Positions 24,545-32,106 of a stretch of 64,000 bases of DNA are shown in pieces. The DNA comes from J054 sp965223095 (GTDB taxonomy: Bacteria > Pseudomonadota > Gammaproteobacteria > Steroidobacterales > GCA-2729495), in NCBI GenBank assembly GCA_965223095.1, contig OZ244979.1, forward strand, positions 2,046,001 to 2,110,000, written 5' to 3'. A model generated the notes under the pieces. That model was given only the letters and a program-made list of their open reading frames with translations. It did not search any database and had not been told where the DNA came from. Position 1 is the stretch's first letter; the number at the start of each line of letters is the position of its first letter. The translations under genes and the position numbers were made by a program.

Positions 24545-25606
24545 ATGAAGGGAAAAAGATTCAGCCTAGTGACGCTAGCCGCTGTCCTGATCTATGCATC
24601 GGCGCCGGCTTTTGGCCAGGCGGCGCGCGACTACATCAGTATCGTGGGCTCATCCACGGTTTATCCGTTTGCCACCGTGGTGGCGGAGCAGTTCGGCCGC
24701 AGTTCCGGCTTTAAGACGCCGAAGATCGAGTCCACGGGCTCAGGTGGCGGTTTGAAGTTGTTTTGCGCTGGTGTAGGCGTCGGTCATCCTGACGTCACGA
24801 ATTCTTCGCGCAGAATCAAGGCGTCGGAAATCGAAGATTGTGCAGCTAATGGCATCAACGAAATCGTGGAAGTAAAAATCGGTTACGACGGTATCGTTCT
24901 GGCCAACTCGGCCGACGCACAGCTTTATGAACTTACGCGGCGCGATATTTTCTTGGCGCTGGCCAAGAATATTCCCAATCCCAACGGTGCGGAAGAACTC
25001 ATTCCAAATACCAATAAATTGTGGAGCGATGTGAATCCCGGCTTGCCCAAAACCGCCATTGAGGTCTTAGGTCCGCCGCCAACTTCTGGTACGCGCGACG
25101 CCTTTGCCGAGTTGGCCTTGGAAGGCGGTTGTAAGAGCTTCGATTGGATTGCAGCTTTGAAGAAAACCGACAAACAGCGATACAAAGGCATCTGTCACGG
25201 TGTCCGCGAAGATGGCCGTTACATTGAAGCGGGCGAGAACGACAATTTGATTGTGCAGAAATTAAAGGCCAACCCGGATGCTTTGGGCGTGTTTGGTTAT
25301 AGTTTTCTCGATCAAAATGCTGACGTCGTACAGGGTTCGATTGTCGATGGCCAAGAGCCTAGCTTCGAAGCCATCGCTGCGGGTGACTATCCGGTATCAC
25401 GACCCCTGTATTTCTACGTCAAGAAAAACCATGTTGACGCCATCCCGGGTATGCGTGAATACCTTGCTGAATTCACCAGTGATCGCGCCATGGGCGAAGA
25501 GGGTTATTTGGCTGACCGTGGGCTGATTCCCTTACCGAGTGAGGAGTATGAAGAAGTCGCAAACTCAGTGCGTGAGCTGCAATCCGTTCAATTGGCGACG
25601 AACTAA
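24545..25606 (+). CDS. pstS: Periplasmic phosphate-binding protein PstS
   Basis: A 353-residue substrate-binding protein delivering phosphate to PstCA. The N-terminal signal peptide (about 1-26) ends near AFGQAA. Phosphate-loop residues are visible: IVGSSTVYPF, STGSGGGLKLFC, NSSRRIKASE, GYDGIVLANS and PPPTSGTRDAF. The last supplies the SGTRD phosphate contact. It belongs to the larger PstS group common in proteobacteria outside the enterics. GGAG lies upstream of the ATG. A stable hairpin follows the gene before pstC. Confidence 0.95.
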   Translation: MKGKRFSLVTLAAVLIYASAPAFGQAARDYISIVGSSTVYPFATVVAEQFGRSSGFKTPKIESTGSGGGLKLFCAGVGVGHPDVTNSSRRIKASEIEDCAANGINEIVEVKIGYDGIVLANSADAQLYELTRRDIFLALAKNIPNPNGAEELIPNTNKLWSDVNPGLPKTAIEVLGPPPTSGTRDAFAELALEGGCKSFDWIAALKKTDKQRYKGICHGVREDGRYIEAGENDNLIVQKLKANPDALGVFGYSFLDQNADVVQGSIVDGQEPSFEAIAAGDYPVSRPLYFYVKKNHVDAIPGMREYLAEFTSDRAMGEEGYLADRGLIPLPSEEYEEVANSVRELQSVQLATN

Positions 25607-25662
25607 CAGCTAAGCACAAAGTCGCTCCTGTGATGCGCGTGGCGATGGAAAACTAAGATATC

Positions 25663-25690
25663 GGTGGCGACCCATAGCTGGGTTGCCACC
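25663..25690 (+). promoter_or_regulatory. Stem-loop between pstS and pstC
   Basis: GGTGGCGACCC (25663-25673) pairs with GGGTTGCCACC (25680-25690) around a 6-nt loop, with a single G-U pair. No T-run follows. A hairpin at this place in binding-protein transporter operons typically protects the upstream mRNA and reduces expression of the permease genes, keeping PstS in excess. That role is inferred. Confidence 0.6.
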
Positions 25691-25713
25691 ACGCATTTGC
25701 AGAGACTATTTGT

Positions 25714-27102
25714 ATGCAATTGTCGACTCTTCTACTGCTGCTGACGGCGATGGCGATTGGCGCTTTCGTCCTCGGCAGGCGCCGGTCCATCGCCGCCGTG
25801 GGCGGCTACAACAAACTGCGTAGCCTGCACTCATTGCCCAAGTACTACGGCTATTTCGCCGTGCTTTGCTGCGTGCTGCCGGGCTTGTTGCTGATCGTCT
25901 TTTGGCTGGCCTTCAGCGATACGCTCATCATGGACCGGGTCGTGGCCTCGTTACCCGCAGCCTTGCGCGACCTGCCGGCTGATGAGTTGAGTCTGGTTAT
26001 CAACGATGTCAAGAACCTCGCCGGCGGGCAGTTCGCCAATCCGGCCTCGGCAAATGAACTGTTGCCGGCCGCGGAACTCTATCTAAGCCTGCAAGACTCG
26101 GCTCGCTGGATATTGTCGGGCTTACTGGTGAGCTTCGGTTTAGGCGGTTTTGCGTTGGCCTGGGGACGTCTGCGTCCAGATTTTCGGGCCCGCAATCATG
26201 TGGAAGCAACGATTCGGGCCGCGCTGATTTTGGCATCGACCATTGCCATTCTAACCACCATCGGTATTTTGTTCTCGGTGCTCTTTGAGTCCTTGCGGTT
26301 TTTCCAGAAGATTTCCGTGCTGGATTTTTTGTTCGGCACGGTTTGGAGTCCACAAACGGCGCTGCGGGCTGATCAGGTTGGTTCGTCGGGGGCGTTTGGC
26401 ATGGTGCCGCTGTTCGCGGGCACCTTGATGATTTCTTTCATTGCGCTTTTCGTTGCTCTGCCGATTGGTTTAATGACGGCGATCTTTTTGTCCGAGTATG
26501 CCTCAACGAAATTACGCGCTGCGATAAAACCGGCCTTGGAAATTTTGGCGGGTATCCCAACGGTGGTCTATGGCTTTTTTGCGGCTTTAACCGTTGCGCC
26601 CATGCTGCGCGCGGCCGGCGCCGGCGTTGGTTTGGATGTTGCCTCGGAAAGTGCCCTGGCCGCAGGCTTGGTTATGGGTGTGATGATTATCCCGTTCGTA
26701 TCGTCCCTAACGGATGATGTGATTAATGCGGTACCCCAAGCATTGCGAGATGCTTCTTTGGGCCTGGGCGCAACCCAATCAGAGACGATTAAAAAAGTCG
26801 TGCTACCGGCGGCTTTACCGGGCATCGTCGGTGGCGGGTTACTCGCAGCATCGCGTGCCATCGGCGAGACCATGATCGTGGTTATGGCGGCCGGTCTCTC
26901 GGCTAATTTGACGGCTAATCCGTTGGATGCGGTCACCACTGTCACCGTGCAAATTGTCACCCTGCTCGTCGGCGATCAGGAGTTCGATAGTGCTAAGACC
27001 TTAGCGGCTTTCGCTTTGGGATTGGTGCTGTTTCTCGTGACCTTGGTCATGAACGTTGCGGCGCTGAGTGTTGTGCGCAGGTATCGAGAGCAGTACGAAT
27101 GA
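25714..27102 (+). CDS. pstC: Phosphate ABC transporter permease PstC
   Basis: A 462-residue inner-membrane permease. An N-terminal extension with two extra helices (about 1-20 and 45-70) and a soluble stretch precede the core. The core has the ABC permease coupling loop EETI-like segment (DASLGLGATQSETIKKVVLP, read in two parts) and AASRAIGETMIVVMAAG. The extended form is usual in gammaproteobacteria such as Pseudomonas. It lies 107 nt after pstS, and its stop overlaps the ATG of pstA (ATGA). Confidence 0.94.
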   Translation: MQLSTLLLLLTAMAIGAFVLGRRRSIAAVGGYNKLRSLHSLPKYYGYFAVLCCVLPGLLLIVFWLAFSDTLIMDRVVASLPAALRDLPADELSLVINDVKNLAGGQFANPASANELLPAAELYLSLQDSARWILSGLLVSFGLGGFALAWGRLRPDFRARNHVEATIRAALILASTIAILTTIGILFSVLFESLRFFQKISVLDFLFGTVWSPQTALRADQVGSSGAFGMVPLFAGTLMISFIALFVALPIGLMTAIFLSEYASTKLRAAIKPALEILAGIPTVVYGFFAALTVAPMLRAAGAGVGLDVASESALAAGLVMGVMIIPFVSSLTDDVINAVPQALRDASLGLGATQSETIKKVVLPAALPGIVGGGLLAASRAIGETMIVVMAAGLSANLTANPLDAVTTVTVQIVTLLVGDQEFDSAKTLAAFALGLVLFLVTLVMNVAALSVVRRYREQYE

Positions 27103-28406
27103 GTGTATCTGCTGATCCCCAAGAGCGTGCCAAATTACTGCGCGCTAAGGTTAGGGCCAGCCTCGCTGCGCGCCACCGAAGTGAGCAGCGCTTTCGTTTG
27201 TATGGTTGCCTGGCCATTGTCTTGGGTTTGTCTTTCATTGGCTTGTTGTTTTTTTCGATCATCAGCAATGGTTATACGGCGTTTTGGCAGACCCATGCCG
27301 AGCTGGAGATCTTTTTCGATCCTGAACTGATTGATCCGGAAATGACCAGAGACCCAACTTTGATGGGGCGTGCGAACTTTGATCGTTTAGTGCGGAATGC
27401 CTTGGGTGCGGTGTTTCCCGAAGTCACGCAACGGCGCGACCGGCGTAACTTGAATAAACTCATGAGCATCGGCGCAGGTTATCGGCTGCGTGATATGTTG
27501 TTGGCGGATACATCTCTTTTGGGTCAGCGCAGAAATATCTGGTTGCCGGTGGATGATGAAGTCGACATGTTGGTTAAGGGGCACACATCCCGCGATGGCG
27601 ACTCTGCTAAGCGTAGATTGAAAGATCAGCAAATTGTCTGGATTGATCAACTTATGGACGCCGGTAAGCTGCAGCAGAAATTTAATATGGCCTTTTTTAC
27701 GTCCGGCGATTCACGGGAGCCCGAGCTGGCGGGTATTGGTGGCGCCGCCAAGGGTTCATTTTTTGCGCTCTTGGTGACTTTGGCCCTGTCCTTTCCCTTG
27801 GGTGTGGCCGCGGCCGTTTATCTTGAGGAATTTGCGCCTAAAAATCGTTGGATCGATTTGCTTGAAGTCAACATTAATAACCTTGCCGCCGTGCCGTCCA
27901 TAGTGTTCGGCCTGCTGGGTTTAGCTGTGTTTATAAACTTCTTCGGATTACCGCGTTCAGCCCCCTTGGTGGGCGGCTTGGTGCTGACCCTAATGACGCT
28001 GCCGACCATCATTATTGCTTCGCGGGCGGCCATCAAGGCGGTGCCGCCTTCGGTTCGCGATGCCGCCTTGGGTATCGGCGCGTCGCATACTCAAACGGTG
28101 TTTCATCATGTGATTCCCTTGGCCATGCCGGGCATGCTGACAGGCGCCATCATAGGCATGGCGCAAGCTTTGGGGGAATCCGCGCCTTTGCTAATGATTG
28201 GGATGGTCGCGTTTATCGTGGAGATTCCCAGTACACCCCTGGACCCATCGACGGTCTTGCCCGTGCAGATTTTTTTGTGGGCCGATAGTCCGGAACGCGC
28301 GTTCGTCGAGCGAACGTCCGCGGCAATCATGGTCTTGCTGGCATTCTTATTGGTCATGAATACGGCGGCAATATTTTTGCGGCGGAAGTTTGAGCGCCGT
28401 TGGTAG
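27099..28406 (+). CDS. pstA: Phosphate ABC transporter permease PstA with DUF3333 N-terminal domain
   Basis: A 435-residue permease. The first 60 residues include one helix (about 33-55). A long periplasmic DUF3333-like region (about 60-215) follows, then the conserved PstA core with SFPLGVAAAVYLEEFAP, NNLAAVPSIVFGLLG, the coupling loop DAALGIGASHTQTVFHHVIPLA and QALGESAPLLMIG. E. coli PstA has 296 residues; the extra periplasmic domain is common in aquatic and Pseudomonas-type species. The start overlaps the pstC stop, and pstB follows after 10 nt. Confidence 0.94.
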   Translation: MSVSADPQERAKLLRAKVRASLAARHRSEQRFRLYGCLAIVLGLSFIGLLFFSIISNGYTAFWQTHAELEIFFDPELIDPEMTRDPTLMGRANFDRLVRNALGAVFPEVTQRRDRRNLNKLMSIGAGYRLRDMLLADTSLLGQRRNIWLPVDDEVDMLVKGHTSRDGDSAKRRLKDQQIVWIDQLMDAGKLQQKFNMAFFTSGDSREPELAGIGGAAKGSFFALLVTLALSFPLGVAAAVYLEEFAPKNRWIDLLEVNINNLAAVPSIVFGLLGLAVFINFFGLPRSAPLVGGLVLTLMTLPTIIIASRAAIKAVPPSVRDAALGIGASHTQTVFHHVIPLAMPGMLTGAIIGMAQALGESAPLLMIGMVAFIVEIPSTPLDPSTVLPVQIFLWADSPERAFVERTSAAIMVLLAFLLVMNTAAIFLRRKFERRW

Positions 28407-28416
28407 GTGGTGGTCT

Positions 28417-29352
28417 ATGGCGGACGCGATTAAAATGCTACAGCTTGGTGACCAGGGGGCGGGCGGTGACAGCTCCGTATCTTGGAATGATTCCTTGGAG
28501 TCTAAGACATCCGCGTCGAAAGAACTGCCTATGGGTGCTGGTATGAGCCTACCTGACTCGCGAGACGATGAAGTCGTGGGCGATATTCACGCTAAAGACC
28601 CGGTAATAACGGTTCGCGACTGCAACGTTTACTACGGTGATACCCACGCGATTCGGGATGTTAGTTTGGACATCGGCCGTAGCGAGGTGGTTTCGCTGAT
28701 CGGCCCGTCCGGCTGTGGCAAATCCACCTTCCTGCGTTGCCTAAACCGGATGAATGACACCATTGATTCCGCCCGGGTAACGGGCGAGTTTCGACTTTAC
28801 GAAGAAGATATTTATGCAAAGTCCACCGATCCAGTGTTGCTCAGGGCGCGAGTGGGCATGGTTTTTCAGAAACCTAATCCGTTTCCGAAATCCATCTACG
28901 AAAACGTTGCCTATGGACCGCGCTTGCACGGCTTGGCCGGTAATCGAATCGATTTAGACGAGATTGTGCACGACAGTTTGCAGAAATCTGGTCTGTGGGA
29001 TGAAGTCAAAGACCGGCTCGATGACCCCGGCACTGGGCTGTCCGGCGGGCAGCAACAGCGCCTTTGCATCGCGCGCAGCATAGCCGTTGGCCCTGAAGTC
29101 ATTCTGATGGATGAGCCCTGTTCTGCCTTAGATCCCATTGCCACCGCTAGAGTTGAGGAGTTAATCGACGAGCTGTCGCAGAACTTTGCCATTGCCATCG
29201 TGACCCACTCCATGCAACAGGCGGCCCGGGTATCTTCCCGCACGGCCTATTTTCATCTCGGTAGATTGATTGAGGTCAATGCGACGGATCAGGTTTTTAC
29301 TAATCCCGGTCATCAGCTGACGGAGGATTATGTGACCGGCAGATTCGGATAA
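28417..29352 (+). CDS. pstB: Phosphate ABC transporter ATPase PstB
   Basis: A 311-residue ABC ATPase. Walker A is GPSGCGKST, the Q-loop lies in MVFQKPNPFPKSIYENVAYG, the signature is LSGGQQQRL, Walker B with catalytic Glu is VILMDEPCSALDP, and the switch His is in IVTHSMQQA. About 60 residues at the N-terminus precede the family start and are acidic and low-complexity. The chosen ATG 28417 has AGGTGG 6 nt upstream; a TTG at 28390 would overlap pstA. It is the last pst gene, and phoU is not next to it. Confidence 0.95.
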   Translation: MADAIKMLQLGDQGAGGDSSVSWNDSLESKTSASKELPMGAGMSLPDSRDDEVVGDIHAKDPVITVRDCNVYYGDTHAIRDVSLDIGRSEVVSLIGPSGCGKSTFLRCLNRMNDTIDSARVTGEFRLYEEDIYAKSTDPVLLRARVGMVFQKPNPFPKSIYENVAYGPRLHGLAGNRIDLDEIVHDSLQKSGLWDEVKDRLDDPGTGLSGGQQQRLCIARSIAVGPEVILMDEPCSALDPIATARVEELIDELSQNFAIAIVTHSMQQAARVSSRTAYFHLGRLIEVNATDQVFTNPGHQLTEDYVTGRFG

Positions 29353-29692
29353 GCCGAGTTTGTGCCCTTGATTGCTACTAATTCCTGGCATTCCTGTTTG
29401 GCTGTCTATTCACGCTTGTCATTCCGAGGCATTGACCGCCAACGCTAGTTTTAGGCACCCGCCTGGTTGTTCGTTTTTGGGGTCCAAGCCATTTTGGTTT
29501 GGCTCGCAGTGGACGCATTGTTCACCGTACCATGCCTGCATTATCGCCCGCCTTCAGCGGGGGTTGTTGGGTCATTGAGATAGCTGGCGCGGCGCCGTCC
29601 GGTCCCTCGTGAAGCGGTATTTTATTACGGACAAGCGAGCGGGCGGTCATCCTAGCGCCCGGAACTCGAGTGCTTTGTCAATGCTACGGGGA
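29353..29692 (+). other. Intergenic region after pstB
   Basis: This part of the 464-nt gap between pstB and the porin gene has no coding frame I can support; a 68-codon frame at 29372-29578 has no motif or ribosome binding site. CCCGC-CTTCA-GCGGG near 29549 is a short stem without a T-run and may weakly end the pst transcript. The Pho-box-like site for the porin begins at 29693. Confidence 0.4.
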
Positions 29693-29726
29693 CCGTCATA
29701 AAAGTGTAATCCGAGGCGCGCAGAAT
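29693..29726 (+). promoter_or_regulatory. Pho-box-like site and -10 before the porin gene
   Basis: CCGTCATAAAAGTGTAAT (29693-29710) agrees with the PhoB box at 13 of 18 positions and keeps the full GTCATAAA half. CAGAAT (29721-29726) lies 10 nt downstream as a possible -10, and TATAGA (29732-29737) is a further AT-rich hexamer. It is 90 nt before the porin ribosome binding region, so the porin is probably a PhoB target separate from the pst transcript. Confidence 0.55.
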
Positions 29727-29816
29727 GTGCGTATAGACTGTTGTCGTTTTTTTATGTGGTGGCCGGTTAATTCCGGAACATACTTAGTCAATACGCAAAT
29801 TGCGGAGTGAATCGAT

Positions 29817-31103
29817 ATGAAACGCATGGGCATTATCCTATTCGTCAGTTGTTCGTTGGTCAGTCAGCTCGCATTGAGCGGCGCACACGGTGGGCAAGGA
29901 GACAGGCCAGTGTCTTCTCGCGAAGTCGCGGAATTGCGACAGGATTTCGCCGCCTTGGCGGCACGTTTCGAGGAATTGGCGGCGGAGAACGCAGAACTTC
30001 GAGTGGCGCAGGAAAAGAACCAGGTGCAAGCGGAGGAAATTCGCGGTGCGCAGGAGTCTTTGTCTTGGGCGGAGCGTGTTCAGGTCAAGGGCGATCTTCG
30101 CTACCGTTATCAGAATGGTGATGTCGAGGGTACGCTAAGCAGCGGTGGCGAGGGCAGTACGCGCAATCGTCAAAGAATTCGTGCCAGACCGGCTATTATC
30201 GCCAAGCTGCCGAGCAATATTGAAGTGGGTTTTGGCTTGGCCACGGGCAGCGATGATCCGGTGTCGACGAATCAGACGCTTGGCAGTGGCGGTTCGACTA
30301 AAGGCATCAACCTGGATTTGGCCTATTTCGAGTGGCAGGCCTTGGACGGCCTCTATCTCGCCGGTGGTAAATTTAAAAACGCCCTGCTGCGAGTCGGCGG
30401 TAACGGTTTGCTATGGGATGGTGACTGGCGACCCGAAGGTGTGCAGCTCCGGTATGACACTGGCGGTATGTTCTTCGCCAACGCCTTGGGCACATGGCTA
30501 GAGTCCGATAGCAATAATGCCGATGAGTTCGCTTACGGTGGTCAAGCTGGCTTGCGCTGGTCGGGCGAGGGCTTGAACGTTACCGTCGGCGCGGGCTACT
30601 ACGATATCGACGCTGCGGGCCGCGAGTGCTTTTATGACTCGGGAGATTGTTTCGGCAACACGGTGAATCCCGACGGCACCTATGCTTTCGATTTCCAAGA
30701 ACTCGAAGTTTTTACAGAAGTCGGCTTCGAATTATTCGGGTTACCCGCGGCATTCTTTGCTGACCTTGTGCAGAACACCGATGCAAAGGCCTTGGATACA
30801 GCCTATGCCTTAGGCTTGAAGCTCGGCAAGGCGAAAAAACGAGGCGGCTGGCAATTCGGCTACGTCTACCAAGATCTCGAGGCGGATGCGGTCCTGGGTT
30901 TGTTAACGGACTCCGATTTCTCCGGTGGTGGCACAGACTCCGAAGGCCACAAAGTATCGTTTAAGTACGCGACGACGGACCAAACTACCGTGGGGCTTAC
31001 TTACTTCGCCACTGAGCATCAGGATAGCCAAGGCTTCGTGAACAACTTCCAGCCTTATGATGTCGATACCCTGCAACTGGATTTTGGTTTTAAGGTGAAG
31101 TAA
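29817..31103 (+). CDS. Putative phosphate-starvation porin (Porin_5-like)
   Basis: A 428-residue outer-membrane protein. The signal peptide (about 1-23) ends near SGAHG. A heptad-rich coiled coil (about 32-82: VAELRQDFAALAARFEELAA) probably trimerises or contacts peptidoglycan. The barrel follows: VQVKGDLRYRYQN, RQRIRARPAIIAKL, VGFGLATGSDDPVSTNQTLG and GGKFKNALLRVG, the pattern of the putative porin family PF16930. It ends in LQLDFGFKVK. Its position after pstB and the Pho-box-like site upstream suggest uptake of phosphate or phosphorylated compounds. OprP/OprO function is analogous, but I see no homology to them. Confidence 0.8.
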   Translation: MKRMGIILFVSCSLVSQLALSGAHGGQGDRPVSSREVAELRQDFAALAARFEELAAENAELRVAQEKNQVQAEEIRGAQESLSWAERVQVKGDLRYRYQNGDVEGTLSSGGEGSTRNRQRIRARPAIIAKLPSNIEVGFGLATGSDDPVSTNQTLGSGGSTKGINLDLAYFEWQALDGLYLAGGKFKNALLRVGGNGLLWDGDWRPEGVQLRYDTGGMFFANALGTWLESDSNNADEFAYGGQAGLRWSGEGLNVTVGAGYYDIDAAGRECFYDSGDCFGNTVNPDGTYAFDFQELEVFTEVGFELFGLPAAFFADLVQNTDAKALDTAYALGLKLGKAKKRGGWQFGYVYQDLEADAVLGLLTDSDFSGGGTDSEGHKVSFKYATTDQTTVGLTYFATEHQDSQGFVNNFQPYDVDTLQLDFGFKVK

Positions 31104-31151
31104 CTGTTGCGGCCTCTAGCGGGGCTGGATCGCATTAGTCCGTATTAATGA

Positions 31152-31187
31152 AGGGGCGGCTCGGTTTTCGAGCCGCCCCTTTTTTTA
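31152..31187 (+). terminator. Rho-independent terminator after the porin gene
   Basis: AGGGGCGGCTCG (31152-31163) pairs perfectly with CGAGCCGCCCCT (31169-31180) around a GTTTT loop, and a run of seven T follows. This is a textbook intrinsic terminator, 48 nt after the porin stop. Confidence 0.92.
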
Positions 31188-31206
31188 TGGGATGGGCAGT
31201 GTTAGC

Positions 31207-31271
31207 GGGTCGAACTGATTTTATGGGGAACTGATGCTCTGCATCAGTTCCCCATAAAATCAGTTCGACCC
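31207..31271. repeat. Palindromic repeat, GGGGTCGAACTGAT family (copy 3)
   Basis: Perfect inverted repeat with 31-nt arms: GGGTCGAACTGATTTTATGG begins the left arm (31207-31237), a 3-nt loop TCT follows, and the complement runs 31241-31271. An inner unit, GGGGAACTGATGC, repeats the outer motif in reduced form, giving a nested palindrome. It lies between the porin terminator and the nuclease gene. Compared with copies 1 and 2 it has T for C in the GAACYGAT end on both arms, so the two arms changed together. Confidence 0.85.
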
Positions 31272-31389
31272 CCTGAACGGACGGTATTGATCTTGGCGGC
31301 TTATGCCACATTTGGCATCCCGCGAAGAACCGCCGGTCGTGGCGGCGAGTTTCACCTATTACGTCACAACCGGAAATCGCCACCCAATC

Positions 31390-31395
31390 TATAAT
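31390..31395 (+). promoter_or_regulatory. -10 element (TATAAT) before the nuclease gene
   Basis: A perfect TATAAT lies 36 nt before ATG 31432. No good -35 hexamer is found 16-18 nt upstream, so recognition may depend on other contacts. A transcript start near 31402 would exclude the longer in-frame start at 31303 and supports ATG 31432. Confidence 0.45.
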
Positions 31396-31431
31396 TGGGG
31401 CTCACAACTACACCTTGTCAGGGTACTTTTC

Positions 31432-32058
31432 ATGCCGGTAGCCGGTCGATACGTGTATTTACTGGGTTTGTTGCTTGCGCTGCTAAGTGCGACAACGCTG
31501 GCGCGCCAAGCTGTGGGCAGCTTGCTAGCGGCGAGGGTGATTGGCATTGCGGATGGCGACACAGTTATCTTGCTGTTGCCGTCCCAGGAGGAGCTGAAGG
31601 TTCGGCTCGCTGGCATTGACACACCGGAGCATGGCGAGCCCTACTTCCGCGCGGCGAAGCAAGCCTTGGCGAGTCGTGTATTCCAGCAGACGGTGGCCAT
31701 GGAGATTACCGATTGGGATCGTTACGGCCGAGCCGTTGGCATCATTCGTATTGATGGCGAAAACATCAATGCCTGGATGGTGGCGCAAGGCCATGCCACG
31801 GTTTATCGCCGGTACTCCCATGATCCGGAATTGGATCGATTGGAAGCCAGCGCAAAAGCTGCGAACAAGGGTGTCTGGTCGCTCCGAACAACCCGCTGCA
31901 AAATTAAGGGCAACATCAACGGCAAAGGCGCCCGTATTTATCACCTGCCCGGTAGCGCCTCTTACAAGGCGACCAAGATCAATGAGGCCAAAGGTGAACG
32001 CTGGTTCTGCAGCGAACAGGAGGCAAAGCTAGCGGGTTGGCGTGCACCGAGAGGGTGA
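31432..32058 (+). CDS. Secreted staphylococcal-nuclease-like endonuclease
   Basis: A 208-residue calcium-dependent-type nuclease. The N-terminal signal (about 6-25) directs it to the periplasm or outside. The SNase domain has VIGIADGDTVIL (36-47), VRLAGIDTPEHG with R58, D63 and E66 (counterparts of R35, D40 and E43 of the staphylococcal enzyme), and DRYGR with R100 (counterpart of R87). The C-terminal extension GKGARIYHLPGS...ERWFCSEQEAKLAGWR is a domain often fused to such nucleases. ATG 31432 has AGGG upstream and fits the signal peptide; an in-frame start at 31303 would mask it. It stands alone and may release phosphate from DNA, fitting the Pho block to its left. That link is a guess. Confidence 0.9.
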   Translation: MPVAGRYVYLLGLLLALLSATTLARQAVGSLLAARVIGIADGDTVILLLPSQEELKVRLAGIDTPEHGEPYFRAAKQALASRVFQQTVAMEITDWDRYGRAVGIIRIDGENINAWMVAQGHATVYRRYSHDPELDRLEASAKAANKGVWSLRTTRCKIKGNINGKGARIYHLPGSASYKATKINEAKGERWFCSEQEAKLAGWRAPRG

Positions 32059-32065
32059 GCATTAT

Positions 32066-32090
32066 GGGGTTCGACCCCTTTGCTTTTTCG
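32066..32090 (+). terminator. Short hairpin with T-rich tail after the nuclease gene
   Basis: GGGGT-TCG-ACCCC (32066-32078) followed by TTTGCTTTTT could act as an intrinsic terminator 8 nt after the nuclease stop. The stem is also the outer end of the GGGGTCGAAC palindrome family folded onto itself, so it may be a minimal derivative of that repeat. Confidence 0.5.
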
Positions 32091-32106
32091 ACTCCGTGGC
32101 GCAAGG

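Noticed and set aside
31303..31431. N-terminal extension of the nuclease
   Set aside because: It would bury the signal peptide and lies upstream of the only good -10 element.
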